Shown: piece after piece, positions 41,609 to 50,273 of the stretch
Layout: the number at the start of each line of letters is the position of its first letter
Position numbering within the stretch: position 1 is the first letter of the stretch
DNA from: Oscillospiraceae bacterium
GTDB taxonomy: Bacteria; Bacillota; Clostridia; Oscillospirales; Oscillospiraceae
NCBI GenBank assembly: GCA_017429835.1
Contig: JAFROD010000024.1
Span: 1 to 58,577, forward strand
Length of the DNA: 58,577 nucleotides
Reading direction: 5' to 3'
Notes under the pieces: model-generated
Told to the model about the DNA's origin: nothing
Seen by the model: the letters and a program-made list of their open reading frames with translations, nothing else
Databases searched by the model: none
Translations under genes and position numbers: made by a program

Positions 41609-42804
41609 AACGACTGCTTTCTCTGCTCTTGATCGCGATCCTGCTCGTAAACGCGCTGCCCGCTGCTGTTTTTGCCGCGGAAGAGACCGTGACGATCAAC
41701 ATCTACAACTGGGGACAGTATATCTCCGACGGCACGGACGACTGCATCGACGTGATCAGTGAATTTGAAGCCGCTTATCCCAACATCAAGGTCAACTACA
41801 TGACCTTCGACAGCAATGAGAGTATGTACACCAAGCTCAAGGCGGGCGGCTCGACGTTTGACATCATCATTCCCTCGGACTACATGGTGCAGAAGCTGAT
41901 CGAGGAAGATATGCTGGAGCAGCTCGACTTCTCGAATATCCCGAACTTCGAGTATATCGACGACAGCTTTAAGAATCTCGCCTACGATCCCGAGAATCTT
42001 TATTCCGTTCCCTATACCTGGGGCTGCGTCGGCGTGATCTACAACACGAAGTACGTCGACCCCGAGGATATCGGAAGCTGGGATCTGCTGTGGAACGCGA
42101 AGTATGCCGGAAAGATCCTGATGTTCGACAATCCGCGCGACGCTTTTGCAATCGCGGAGGCAAAGCTCGGCTACAGCATCAACACGGAGGACTCCACGCT
42201 GCTGACGCTGGCAGCGAACGAGCTGCGCGCACAGAAGCCGCTGGTGCAGGCGTACGTCATGGACCAGATCTTTGACAAAATGGAGCGCGGCGAGGCGTGG
42301 ATCGCCCCTTATTATGCCGGCGATTATCTGCTCATGGTAGAAGAGAATCCCGATCTTGCCTTCTACTTCCCTGAGGAAGGCTTCAACCGCTTCGTCGACG
42401 CGATCTGCGTCCCGAAGGGCGCGGAGCATAAGGACGCCGCCGAGGCTTTCATCAACTTCCTGCTCGATCCGGAGATCTGCGCGCAGAATCTCGAATATCT
42501 CGGTTATTCCGCGCCGAGCAGCGCTGCCAAGGAACTCATGGATCCGGAGCTCGCAGATAACCCGATCGCCTACCCGGACGAGGAAACGCTTGCCAACGGC
42601 TCCTTCTTCAGCGCCCTCTCCCAGCGCGGCACGCAGGAGATGGACAGCCTGTGGACGATGGTCAAGACCGCCGATACCGCAACGACGGTTTATTTGATTA
42701 TGACGATCGCGGCGATCGCTCTGGTCGTCTTCCTCTGGATCTTCTTCAAGGTGCGCAAGCGCAAACGCAAGGCGCGCCGCTGCGCGAAATGGAAAACCGC
42801 ATAA
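41605..42804 (+). CDS. potD: Polyamine-binding protein PotD with C-terminal membrane anchor
   Basis: A 399-residue periplasmic-binding-protein homologue. It has a cleavable signal peptide (cleavage after about AVFAA, residue 28), then a type-II binding fold with NIYNWGQYISDGTDD, STFDIIIPSDYMVQKL, PYTWGCVGVIYNTKYV and APYYAGDYLLMVEENPDL, which form the polyamine site. No lipobox Cys is present. Instead a single membrane helix near the C-terminus (TTVYLIMTIAAIALVVFLWI, about 355-378) and a basic tail (KVRKRKRKARRCAKWK) should anchor it. This is unusual for Gram-positive solute-binding proteins, which are normally lipoproteins. Confidence 0.92.
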   Translation: MKRLLSLLLIAILLVNALPAAVFAAEETVTINIYNWGQYISDGTDDCIDVISEFEAAYPNIKVNYMTFDSNESMYTKLKAGGSTFDIIIPSDYMVQKLIEEDMLEQLDFSNIPNFEYIDDSFKNLAYDPENLYSVPYTWGCVGVIYNTKYVDPEDIGSWDLLWNAKYAGKILMFDNPRDAFAIAEAKLGYSINTEDSTLLTLAANELRAQKPLVQAYVMDQIFDKMERGEAWIAPYYAGDYLLMVEENPDLAFYFPEEGFNRFVDAICVPKGAEHKDAAEAFINFLLDPEICAQNLEYLGYSAPSSAAKELMDPELADNPIAYPDEETLANGSFFSALSQRGTQEMDSLWTMVKTADTATTVYLIMTIAAIALVVFLWIFFKVRKRKRKARRCAKWKTA

Positions 42805-42808
42805 AGAA

Positions 42809-42842
42809 AAAACTGCTGTGGAATCATCCACAGCAGTTTTTT
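42809..42842. terminator. Bidirectional terminator after potD
   Basis: AAAACTGCTGTGG (42809-42821) and CCACAGCAGTTTT (42828-42840) form a 13-bp stem with loop AATCAT and T-rich or A-rich flanks. It serves potABCD and the convergent E2-like gene. Confidence 0.85.
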
Positions 42843-42849
42843 CACGTTC

Positions 42850-43725
42850 TCAGTACTCTACCTTTTCCTCCAGCGGCAGCTCCAAAAGCTCCGGGTGCTG
42901 CAGCAGGTGCTTGATCAGCCGCAGGGTCTTGGAATAATAATAGCCGTCCGCGAGGCGCTCGTCGATGGTCAGACCGAGATCGACCGTCTCGCGCATTTCC
43001 GCGTTACCGTTCTCGTCGAAGCGCGGCGTCATCTTCTTCTCGCCGATTAGGCAGAACAGTGAAGTCGTGCCCCAGTTGGTCAGGTGGTGATAGCCGCACT
43101 TGAGCTTGATCGAGCCGACGTTGGAAAGCACGCAGGAGGAATAGTACGGGTCGCCCTCGTTCAGCGATTTCGGGGCTTTGCCGCGCTGCTCCAGCCACAT
43201 CACGACATGCACCAGCCACTTTGATAGAAATCGCGGCATTTTGTTGAAAAAGTCCATGTTGTCGGTCGCAGCGTCGCCCTCCGTGCCGCGGCATTTCGAG
43301 ACCTGATCGCGAATGAAGTCGTGCACCGTCTCGATCGTGTCGGTCGGCTTGGTGTGAATAAACGCCAACGCCTCGTCCGACTCGTCCTCAAAGGTCTTTT
43401 TGATCGTAAACGCCGCGCTGACCTCGTTGCGCTGGTACATGTTGCCGTTGCAGATAAAGCGGTTCATCTTCGGGCGCAAATAAAGCGTCTTTGCCATCGC
43501 GGTCAGGATCACGTGGAACAGAGTGTACTTAAAATCGGGACTGTCGGCATTCTTTTTGGCAAGATAGGCGTTAATATTCTCCAGATCGATGCGCTCGGAT
43601 AAGTAAGCCTCGTTGTCGCAGCGGTTCGGGAAAATGATCGGCATGATAAAGTGCATGGAGTCCAGATCGCGCAGGAGTTTGCCGTCCCTGCGGTCGCCAA
43701 AGCGTCGTTTTTCTTTCTTTTCCAA
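42850..43725 (-). CDS. Soluble E2-acyltransferase-like (CAT-fold) protein
   Basis: The TTG at 43725 is the start: AGGAGG lies 8 nt upstream, and the longer frame's GTG (43779) falls in the promoter -35. The 291-residue protein has the same domain as the membrane protein at 15399-16871: FGDRRDGKLLRDLDSMHFIM, SERIDLENINAYL, CVLSNVGSIKLKCGYHHL, LTIDERLADGYYYSKTLRLI. The catalytic His of E2/CAT (DHRxxDG) is replaced by Glu (DERLADG). There is no lipoyl or subunit-binding domain and no E1/E3 gene nearby, so it is not a dehydrogenase component. Its function is unknown. Confidence 0.75.
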   Translation of the reverse strand: MEKKEKRRFGDRRDGKLLRDLDSMHFIMPIIFPNRCDNEAYLSERIDLENINAYLAKKNADSPDFKYTLFHVILTAMAKTLYLRPKMNRFICNGNMYQRNEVSAAFTIKKTFEDESDEALAFIHTKPTDTIETVHDFIRDQVSKCRGTEGDAATDNMDFFNKMPRFLSKWLVHVVMWLEQRGKAPKSLNEGDPYYSSCVLSNVGSIKLKCGYHHLTNWGTTSLFCLIGEKKMTPRFDENGNAEMRETVDLGLTIDERLADGYYYSKTLRLIKHLLQHPELLELPLEEKVEY

Positions 43726-43749
43726 GGTTTTCCCCTCCTCTTGCCCTTC

Positions 43750-43778
43750 ATTATACACGTTCAAAAGACATTTGTCCA
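43750..43778 (-). promoter_or_regulatory. Promoter of the soluble E2-like gene
   Basis: On the minus strand TGGACA (43773-43778), 17 bp, TATAAT (43750-43755). It fixes the translation start downstream at TTG 43725. Confidence 0.75.
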
Positions 43779-43804
43779 CAAATAATTCCCCATTTCTTCC
43801 ATTC

Positions 43805-43833
43805 TTGTCAAAACACCGAAAGCGTGCTATAAT
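43805..43833 (+). promoter_or_regulatory. Promoter of the barnase-barstar pair
   Basis: TTGTCA (43805-43810), 17 bp, TATAAT (43828-43833), followed by GGAGG six nt before the ATG at 43866. Confidence 0.75.
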
Positions 43834-43865
43834 AATGTATTAGAGAGCATAAAAGGAGGGATCGC

Positions 43866-44390
43866 ATGAAAAAGCAGTGGAGCGCGATTCTGATCGCCGC
43901 AGTCTTGATTCTTGCGTTGGCGCTCTATTTCGGCGTATTCCAGAATGCAGAGCAGACCGCGCCGACAGAGCAATCCACGGAAGAGACCCAGGAATTCACG
44001 TTCGAATCCGAGGAGCCGACACAAGAAACGCCCGCGATTGACGAATTCGGCACCTACTCCTCCATGGAGGACGTCGCGCTGTATATCTTAACCTACAGTA
44101 AGCTGCCGCAGAACTTCATTACGAAAAGCGAAGCCAGAAAGCTCGGCTGGGAGAGCGGCTCTCTCGAGCCTTACGCGCCCGGCAAGTGCATCGGCGGCGA
44201 CCGTTTCGGCAACTACGAAGGTCTGCTTCCCGAAGCGCCCGACCGCACCTATACGGAATGCGATATCGACACGCTCGGCGCAGATTCCCGCGGCGCAAAA
44301 CGCATCGTCTTCTCCAACGACGGTCTGATCTACTACACGGACGATCATTACGAGAGCTTTACCCTGATTTGCGGAGGCGAGAAACCATGA
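43866..44390 (+). CDS. Barnase-family ribonuclease with N-terminal membrane/signal segment
   Basis: A 174-residue protein. A hydrophobic signal or anchor (about 5-26) is followed by a Thr/Glu-rich linker (about 28-60) and a microbial ribonuclease domain aligning with barnase: LPQNFITKSEARKLGW, APGKCIGGDRFGNYEGLLP, YTECDID, SRGAKRIVFSNDGLIYYTDD, HYESFTLI. Catalytic Lys27, Glu73, Arg83 and His102 equivalents are all present, so an active RNase is expected. No clear signal-peptidase site is visible, so it may stay membrane-tethered. The barstar gene overlaps by 4 bp. Confidence 0.93.
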   Translation: MKKQWSAILIAAVLILALALYFGVFQNAEQTAPTEQSTEETQEFTFESEEPTQETPAIDEFGTYSSMEDVALYILTYSKLPQNFITKSEARKLGWESGSLEPYAPGKCIGGDRFGNYEGLLPEAPDRTYTECDIDTLGADSRGAKRIVFSNDGLIYYTDDHYESFTLICGGEKP

Positions 44391-44650
44391 TCGAGCTGAA
44401 GCTGGACGCGGTCAACGCGGCGACCCGCTCCGCGCTGCACGACGTTTTCGCGCAGACCCTTTCCCTGCCGGAGTGGTACGGCAGGAATCTCGACGCACTG
44501 CACGACTGCCTGACGGAGCAGTGCGAGGACGTGCGTATCACCGTCGCCGCGGAAGAACTGATCGGCACGCTGGGCGAGCGTTACGTTCGGCAGCTTCTGC
44601 GCCTGCTGCGCGACTGCGCGGAGGAAAACCCGCACGTCACGCTGGGATAG
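44387..44650 (+). CDS. Barstar-family ribonuclease inhibitor
   Basis: An 87-residue intracellular inhibitor starting in the ATGA overlap with the ribonuclease. The motif LPEWYGRNLDALHDCLTEQ matches barstar's barnase-binding helix; the two Asp residues (NLDALHD) correspond to Asp35 and Asp39, which plug the RNase active site. It protects the producing cell until the enzyme is exported. A 16-bp-stem terminator closes the pair. Confidence 0.93.
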   Translation: MIELKLDAVNAATRSALHDVFAQTLSLPEWYGRNLDALHDCLTEQCEDVRITVAAEELIGTLGERYVRQLLRLLRDCAEENPHVTLG

Positions 44651-44662
44651 CTGCATAAGAAC

Positions 44663-44707
44663 AGCAAACGCTTTCGACGATCCTGTCGAAAGCGTTTGCT
44701 GCTTTTT
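44663..44707 (+). terminator. Terminator of the barnase-barstar operon
   Basis: A perfect 16-bp stem (44663-44678 with 44685-44700), loop GATCCT, then GCTTTTT. Confidence 0.88.
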
Positions 44708-44852
44708 GTCCTGACGGGCAAAGCATATTTCGTGTCGCGAAACGCGATACGTCAGCCTTTGTCTGAAACGATATGATATTCGTTTCCTCCCGCGCGCATC
44801 GCGTCCCAGGCATATCGCTGCGGTGCGCTTCTTCACGAAGCGAACCGCAAAC

Positions 44853-45371
44853 TCAATACTGCATCAGCGGGGCGGAGCCGTCGTCCTCGGCGTTTTCCAC
44901 CGCCTGGATCTCCGCCTCGTAGCTGTAGCTGTCGCTGACCTTGACCTTGACCACGTCGCCGACCGACGCGCCGAGCACCGCCTTTCCCAAAGGCGATTCC
45001 ATGCTGATAAAGCCGGCGTCCGGATCGACGCGCACGACACTACAGATCTGGATCGTCATCGTCTCGTCGTCCTCCGGCAGATACAGGGTCACGCGGTCAT
45101 AGAGCTTGACCTTACCGAGCTGCGACGGATCGTTTTCTTCTCCGTCGTCGATGATACGCGCGGTCTTGATCATATTCTCCAGATAGCGCATACGGCTGTC
45201 GTTGCGCCGCTGCGCCTGCTTTGCGGCCTTGTACTCATAGTTTTCGCTCAGATCGCCGAATTCACGGGTGCGCTTGACCTCCTCGATGATCTTCGGACGC
45301 TGATTCAGGCGGCGGTCTTCCAACTCCGCTTCCATCAGGGCGATGTCCTTTTTGGTTAGTTTGTCATACAT
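44853..45371 (-). CDS. greA: Transcription elongation factor GreA
   Basis: The start at ATG 45371 (MYDKLTKKDIALME) is preceded by AAAGAGG at seven nt; the frame extends upstream but without an RBS. The 172-residue protein has an N-terminal coiled coil with the tip motif REFGDLSENYEYKAAK, equivalent to GDLSENAEY of GreA, and a C-terminal FKBP-like domain with ISMESPLGKAVLGASVGDVV. It rescues backtracked RNA polymerase by stimulating transcript cleavage. A tail of about ten acidic residues is extra. It is the last gene of a four-gene operon. Confidence 0.92.
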   Translation of the reverse strand: MYDKLTKKDIALMEAELEDRRLNQRPKIIEEVKRTREFGDLSENYEYKAAKQAQRRNDSRMRYLENMIKTARIIDDGEENDPSQLGKVKLYDRVTLYLPEDDETMTIQICSVVRVDPDAGFISMESPLGKAVLGASVGDVVKVKVSDSYSYEAEIQAVENAEDDGSAPLMQY

Positions 45372-45384
45372 AGAATAGCCTCTT

Positions 45385-46224
45385 TCATAACTCAGGACGG
45401 CAGTGCTCAAAGATGGGCAGCGCGCCGTTCTTTTTTGATTCGTTTACCGCCTGCACCGTGCGCAGCGTCCAACTGAATTCCTGCACGCCCCAGACGCGTC
45501 GGCTCACGGCCGCGCCGAGACAGGCTCTGTCCTCGAATCTATATGCGACGAAATGCGGCAGGGTCAGCGCGTTCATGCAAAGGTGGGTCAGCAGGAGCGC
45601 CGTTATCGGGCTTAAGCCGCTGCGTTCCTTGATAAAATTCGCTGCAAGCTGCCCGCGAACGATGGCAGGGCGGCGCTTTTTCAGCCACAGCAGGACGCGC
45701 GGGTCGAAGGATTCGATGCAGAACTGCAGCTTTGGAAAGCGGTCGAGCAGCTCGCAGACCCGCTGCGTCAATTCGGCGTGGTTCTTGTTGAACGCTTTGA
45801 TCTCGATCACGAGCGGCGTTCTGCCCTCGAAGATCGGCAGGACTTCCTCCAGATACGGGATCTTTTCGTCCGTTCCCTGCAGGCGCAGGCAGTCCAGCTC
45901 CTGTGCCGTGCAGTCTGCGATATTCCGGTCGACGCCCGCCGTGCGCTTCAACGACTCGTCGTGCATGACGACCAAACGCCCGTCCTTGCTCAGATGCACG
46001 TCCAGCTCCGCGCCGTAGCCGTATTCCGCAGCGAGCCGGAAGGCGCGCAGGGAGTTTTCCGGCAGTCCGCGCTCGATATCATGCAGACCGCGATGGGCGT
46101 AGGAATACGCCGCGAGACCGTAAAAGCCCCGCTTTTTCCGCTTGCCGATCGGCAGGAGCAGGATCAAAACTGCCAGTAACAGCAGCAGGCAAAGCAGAAT
46201 AATCAGTACGGTTTTCATCGTCAA
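45385..46224 (-). CDS. Glycerophosphodiester phosphodiesterase, membrane-anchored
   Basis: A 279-residue protein. An N-terminal membrane helix (about 4-24) is followed by a TIM-barrel GDPD domain with YAHRGLHDIERGLPENSL (catalytic His), GAELDVHLSKDGRLVVMHDE (metal acids and second His) and LVIEIKAFNK. It cleaves glycerophosphodiesters to glycerol-3-phosphate and an alcohol, possibly recycling phospholipid or teichoic-acid material outside the membrane. It overlaps the transporter gene by 4 bp. Confidence 0.88.
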   Translation of the reverse strand: MTMKTVLIILLCLLLLLAVLILLLPIGKRKKRGFYGLAAYSYAHRGLHDIERGLPENSLRAFRLAAEYGYGAELDVHLSKDGRLVVMHDESLKRTAGVDRNIADCTAQELDCLRLQGTDEKIPYLEEVLPIFEGRTPLVIEIKAFNKNHAELTQRVCELLDRFPKLQFCIESFDPRVLLWLKKRRPAIVRGQLAANFIKERSGLSPITALLLTHLCMNALTLPHFVAYRFEDRACLGAAVSRRVWGVQEFSWTLRTVQAVNESKKNGALPIFEHCRPEL

Positions 46225-47906
46225 TCGTCAACGTCCAGAGCTTCCAGCCCGCGCTTTGCCGTCGGCTTGTTGTCACCGTGCATGACGAAGAGCATCGTCA
46301 CGAACGCCAGCGCGACAAAGACCGTCGCATAGGGGAAGAGCACGGTCAGTCCGAGCTTATCCATCAGCAGGCCGGACAGCCACGGCGTGACCGCCTGCGC
46401 CGCCATGGACGCCGCGTAGTAGATGCCGGTATACTTGCCGACGTTGCTGCCGCGGCTCATCTCGACGACCATCGGGAAGGAGTTGACGTTGATCGTCGCC
46501 CAGCCGACGCCCGCCAGAACGAACATCGCGTTCATCAGCCAGCCGGGGCTGCCCGCGTCCAGGAAACCTGCGGCAAGGAAGGCGGTCGTCAGCATTACGA
46601 CGCCCGCGAGGATCGTCTTCTTGCGGCCGATCTTCGAGGAAATGATGCCGACCGGCAGATACGAAACGATCGCCGCAGCCTGCGCGATGATCATGGTCAG
46701 GTTATAGTCCTTGCCGAGGATACGCGTGGCGTAAACCGAGTACTTCGAGGTCACGGCGTTATAGCCCATGAACCACAGCACGATGGACGCCAGCAGGAAC
46801 ACCAGAGAACGTCGTTCCGCCTTGGAGAGCTTGCGGCTGCCGGAGCCGTCGTCGTCCTCGTCCTCAATGCCGAGACGCTTGCTCTCCTGCTGCATCTCCT
46901 CGGCAAACTGCGGCTCGCGCACCTTCCAGCGGAAGATCACGAGCGCCAGCAGCATAATGCCTGCGATCACGCCGAAAAACGGCAGATAGTTCATCATTGC
47001 GTTGCGTACCGAACTCGTAGCGAAGAAGATTCCCAGTCCCAGCACGACGATACCGCCGAAGCTGCCCATGAGATTGATGATCGCGTTCGCCTTGGAGCGC
47101 AGCGGCTTGATCGTCACGTCCGGCATGAGCGCCACCGCAGGGCTGCGGAAGGTAGACATCGCGACCAGCGCAACGAGCAGCAGCACCACGAACAGGATCA
47201 GCGGCGTCGGATTGCCCGCCGTGACCTCCCACGCGTAGGCGTCCCGCGCCGGCACGACGTAGTTCGTATACTGTGGATTCGTAACGGGCTTGTTCAAAGA
47301 GCGCGTGACCATGCCCCAGTCCGCCTTATCCTTCTGTAATTGGGCGGTCAGCGATTCCGGATAGACCGAAACGGGCTCCTTGCCCGCGTCGGTGGTATAG
47401 AGCGTTTCGCCGTCCCAGTAGAGCTGCGCCGTGATCTGTACGAACTCGTCCTCGGTGAATTTCTCGTTCAGCACGAAGCTCTTGTCGTCCTCTGCGCGGC
47501 CGAGGGTATCGGGGTACTTCAGCGTCTTGCCGCCCTCCTGCTCATAGAGCAGATGGAGCGCGGCTGGATCGTCGACCTGCGCCACGGCGTCGAGGTTCTT
47601 GCGCTGCATATTGTCCGTTAGGGCAAGCGACGTCAGCGCGAACGCCGCGATGATCGTGCCGATCAGGATAAACGGCGTGCGCCGCCCGAGGCTGGACTTG
47701 TGCCGGTCGGAAATCGCGCCGAACAGCGGCAGCATGAACAGCGCCAGGATGTTGTCCAACGCCATGATCAGACCCGAAGCGGCCTGCGACATGCCGAATT
47801 TGTTGGTCAGGATCAGCGGGATCGTGTTGTCGTATGCCTGCCAGAACGCGCAGATCAGGAAAAAGGCAAACCCGACGTAGATCGTGCGTTTGTAATTCAG
47901 CTTCAT
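46221..47906 (-). CDS. Major facilitator / GPH-SUC-type sugar transporter
   Basis: A 561-residue protein with about 12 helices. GPH/SUC features are FWQAYDNTIPLILTNKFGMS, MALDNILALFMLPLFGAISD and RHKSSLGRRTPFILIGTIIA, which resemble sucrose and maltose symporters. A large soluble insert of about 130 residues (about 100-230) separates helices 3 and 4. Such an insert is seen in Clostridia homologues, but its role is unknown. The substrate is probably a disaccharide. It overlaps both neighbours by 4 bp. Confidence 0.85.
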   Translation of the reverse strand: MKLNYKRTIYVGFAFFLICAFWQAYDNTIPLILTNKFGMSQAASGLIMALDNILALFMLPLFGAISDRHKSSLGRRTPFILIGTIIAAFALTSLALTDNMQRKNLDAVAQVDDPAALHLLYEQEGGKTLKYPDTLGRAEDDKSFVLNEKFTEDEFVQITAQLYWDGETLYTTDAGKEPVSVYPESLTAQLQKDKADWGMVTRSLNKPVTNPQYTNYVVPARDAYAWEVTAGNPTPLILFVVLLLVALVAMSTFRSPAVALMPDVTIKPLRSKANAIINLMGSFGGIVVLGLGIFFATSSVRNAMMNYLPFFGVIAGIMLLALVIFRWKVREPQFAEEMQQESKRLGIEDEDDDGSGSRKLSKAERRSLVFLLASIVLWFMGYNAVTSKYSVYATRILGKDYNLTMIIAQAAAIVSYLPVGIISSKIGRKKTILAGVVMLTTAFLAAGFLDAGSPGWLMNAMFVLAGVGWATINVNSFPMVVEMSRGSNVGKYTGIYYAASMAAQAVTPWLSGLLMDKLGLTVLFPYATVFVALAFVTMLFVMHGDNKPTAKRGLEALDVDD

Positions 47907-48718
47907 GATGTTCTCTCTCCTATCAAGTCATTGAGCAGTGCGCGGATATCTTCGTAAATATGGGTCGGTTTTTCGGAACTCCGTTCCACGTCTTTGAGGG
48001 TGCTTTCGCCGGACAGCACCAGCGCGGCGTCGATGCCGGCGCGGACGCCGCAGGCGATATCCGTATAAACGCGGTCGCCGATCAGCAGAGTCTCTTCCCT
48101 GGAAAAGCCGTATTTCTCCATGGCGAGCAGCGCCATGTCAGGCTCCGGCTTGCCGATAAAGACGGGTCTCCTGCCGGTCGCGCGGAAGAGCATTTCGCAC
48201 ACGGAGCCGCAGTCCGGCACGTAGCCGTACCACGTCGGGCAGACCCAGTCCGGATTGGCGGCGATGAAATCCACGCCGCGATTGAGGAGAATGCAGGCGT
48301 CTTCCAGCTTCTGAAAGGTCAGCTCCGTGTCGAAGCCGCAGATCAGCGCGTCCACCGCCGCGTCCCGATCCTGCGTGGTGCGGAAGCCCGCGTCCGCGAG
48401 CTGCTTGCGGAAGGACGCCGTTCCGAAGGCGTACAGGAGCTTTTCCCGGTAGCCTCGCGCGTTCAGCCAGACGATCAGCGCGTCGACGGAAGTCAAATAA
48501 TCGTCCGCCGTCGTCGGGATCCCCAGCCGCTGCATTTTCTCAATATACGCCTCTACGGAGCGGGAGGAATTGTTCGTCAGAAACAGGTACCTGCCGCCGA
48601 TCTTTCGCACATGATTCAGAAAATCGACCGTACCGTCAAAGAGCTGCTCGTCCAGATAGATCGTGCCGTCCATATCCAGCAGGAAGAGCTTTTTTCCGGT
48701 CAGAGGTGGATTGTGCAT
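47903..48718 (-). CDS. HAD-IIA family hydrolase (NagD-like)
   Basis: A 271-residue phosphatase. It has the DxD nucleophile motif LFLLDMDGTIYLDEQLFDGT, motif II FLTNNSSRS, the C2A cap (about 80-190), IGKPEPDMALLAMEKYGFSR with the motif III Lys, and LIGDRVYTDIACGVRAG as motif IV. NagD-type enzymes hydrolyse small phosphates such as nucleotide or sugar phosphates. It is first in the HAD-transporter-GDPD-GreA operon. Confidence 0.9.
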   Translation of the reverse strand: MHNPPLTGKKLFLLDMDGTIYLDEQLFDGTVDFLNHVRKIGGRYLFLTNNSSRSVEAYIEKMQRLGIPTTADDYLTSVDALIVWLNARGYREKLLYAFGTASFRKQLADAGFRTTQDRDAAVDALICGFDTELTFQKLEDACILLNRGVDFIAANPDWVCPTWYGYVPDCGSVCEMLFRATGRRPVFIGKPEPDMALLAMEKYGFSREETLLIGDRVYTDIACGVRAGIDAALVLSGESTLKDVERSSEKPTHIYEDIRALLNDLIGERTS

Positions 48719-48748
48719 GCAAGTCCTCCCTTCGTGTGGTCTACTGCC

Positions 48749-48777
48749 ATTATACTCTGCAAAACCGCACTTCGCAA
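48749..48777 (-). promoter_or_regulatory. Promoter of the HAD-GPH-GDPD-greA operon
   Basis: On the minus strand TTGCGA (48772-48777), 17 bp, TATAAT (48749-48754), with GGGAGG upstream of the ATG at 48718. Confidence 0.75.
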
Positions 48778-48792
48778 GGGATAATTTGAAAG

Positions 48793-48822
48793 AAAAGACC
48801 TCCGAAAACCGGAGGTCTTTTC
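48793..48822. terminator. Bidirectional terminator after the ArsB/NhaD-type permease
   Basis: AAAAGACCTCCG pairs with CGGAGGTCTTTT around loop AAAAC. It lies 13 bp after the permease stop in the minus direction. Confidence 0.85.
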
Positions 48823-48834
48823 TTGATCATTCGG

Positions 48835-50133
48835 TTATGGCGCCCAGACGAACCAGATATACAAATAACCGGTCAGGACGGCGACCAGCGTGAACGGCAG
48901 TCCGATCCGGAAGAACTGCCGGTTCTTCACCTCGTAGCCGTTCTTGCGCAGAATGCCGATTGCGGCGATGTTCGCCGACGCGCCGATCGGCGTGATATTG
49001 CCGCCCAGCGTCGCGCCGGTCAGCAGGCCGAAGTACAGCACGTAGGGTTCCTTGAGTCCCATCGCTCCCGCGACGCTGGCAAGCACGGGCAGCATCGTTG
49101 CGACGTAGGGAATGTTGTCGATGAACGCCGACAGCAGAACGGATACCCAGACGATGATCGTGTAGATCGCGAACAGGTTGCCGCCGCCGAGCAGTACCAT
49201 CTTTTCCGCAATCAGGTCGAGTACGCCCGCGTTTTCCACGCCCTTGATGATGATAAACAAAGACGCAAGCAGCAGCAGGGTGCGGTAGTCGACGTCGCGG
49301 AAGGACGCGGCGACTTTGGAAAATCCTTTATTGCGGAGGAACGAATACAGCGCAGTCACGGCGAAAACCGCCACGCAGATGATGCCGTTGGTCGTTTCCG
49401 GCTTATTGGGCAGGAAGGAGGCGACGATCAAAAGCACGACGTTCAAGGTCAGCAGAAGGGACGGGACGACGTCCTCAACCTTGGTGGAAACGGAAATATT
49501 CACCTTCTGCCGCTGCTTGCGGAAGAGGATCATGATGACCGGCACCGTCGCAAGCGCGCCGAGCTCCACCGCCCAGAAGATGCTCATTCTCCCCTGGAAG
49601 AAGAAAAAATCCATGAAATTCATCTTGGCTGCGCCGCCAAGCATGATGGAGGTCGTGTCGCCGACCAGCGTCGCGGCGCCCTGCAGGTTGGACGAAACGG
49701 AGATACAGATCAGCATGTCCACAGGCGAAATCTTGAGCTGCTTTGCCACGGCAAGTCCGATCGGCGCGATCATCAGCACGGTCGCCACGTTGTCCATGAA
49801 CGCGGAAATGAAGCCGGAGAACAGAGAGAGCAGCACCACGACCCACATGGTATTCGGCGCGATGCGCAGGAGCTTCTCCGCCATGACGTCCGGCATTTTC
49901 GACTCAATGAAGAAATAGACCGTTCCCATCGTGCCGAACAGCATCATCAGGACGTTCCAGTCGACGGCTTCTCCGGCCGCCTCCTTCAGCGCCGCAAGCA
50001 CGCCGCCGTCTACGGAAACGCCGCCCCAGACGAGGAAGAACACTGCGGACGCCGCCGCCACCCAATGCCGCACCTTCGGCAGGGCGATCATCAGAACGTA
50101 AGTCACCGCAAAGGCGATCACAGGCACTAACAT
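48835..50133 (-). CDS. ArsB/NhaD-type ion permease (ion transporter superfamily)
   Basis: The ATG 50133 (MLVPVIAFAVTYVL) follows GGGAG at seven nt; a TTG six codons earlier contains the RBS and is rejected. The 432-residue protein has about 11-12 helices in two inverted halves. Motifs are FISAFMDNVATVLMIAPIGL and SSNLQGAATLVGDTTSIMLG in the first half, and SAFIDNIPYVATMLPVLASV and ATLGGNITPIGASANIAAIG in the second. This is the ArsB/NhaD/SLC13 architecture. The leader is a yybP-ykoY riboswitch, so the substrate is probably linked to Mn2+ homeostasis rather than arsenite or citrate (inference). Confidence 0.85.
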   Translation of the reverse strand: MLVPVIAFAVTYVLMIALPKVRHWVAAASAVFFLVWGGVSVDGGVLAALKEAAGEAVDWNVLMMLFGTMGTVYFFIESKMPDVMAEKLLRIAPNTMWVVVLLSLFSGFISAFMDNVATVLMIAPIGLAVAKQLKISPVDMLICISVSSNLQGAATLVGDTTSIMLGGAAKMNFMDFFFFQGRMSIFWAVELGALATVPVIMILFRKQRQKVNISVSTKVEDVVPSLLLTLNVVLLIVASFLPNKPETTNGIICVAVFAVTALYSFLRNKGFSKVAASFRDVDYRTLLLLASLFIIIKGVENAGVLDLIAEKMVLLGGGNLFAIYTIIVWVSVLLSAFIDNIPYVATMLPVLASVAGAMGLKEPYVLYFGLLTGATLGGNITPIGASANIAAIGILRKNGYEVKNRQFFRIGLPFTLVAVLTGYLYIWFVWAP

Positions 50134-50149
50134 AGAATCTCTCCCAAGC

Positions 50150-50267
50150 AAAAAAATAGAGACTTCAGCACCGCGTGCTAAAAGTCTCGTTCCTGAAAAG
50201 CAGGCGCATGACCACCGGCTTGCGCCGGGCGATTGTTGACCATGCGAGATAACTACTCCCCTTTAGT
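50150..50267 (-). ncRNA. yybP-ykoY (Mn2+) riboswitch with terminator
   Basis: Reading the minus strand from 50267, the RNA starts TAAAGGGGAGTAG, continues with GGTCAACA and a CCGGC/GCCGG hairpin, and ends ACGAGACTTTTAGCA, all hallmarks of the yybP-ykoY class. The expression platform is a terminator: GAGACTTTTAGCAC and GTGCTGAAGTCTC (50159-50188) followed by a T7 run. Mn2+ binding to this class normally favours transcription of Mn2+ exporters. The consensus promoter lies immediately upstream. Confidence 0.85.
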
Positions 50268-50273
50268 ACCCCC

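Noticed and set aside
42850..43725. Pyruvate dehydrogenase E2 subunit
   Set aside because: No lipoyl or peripheral-subunit-binding domain, no E1/E3 genes nearby, and the catalytic His is replaced by Glu.
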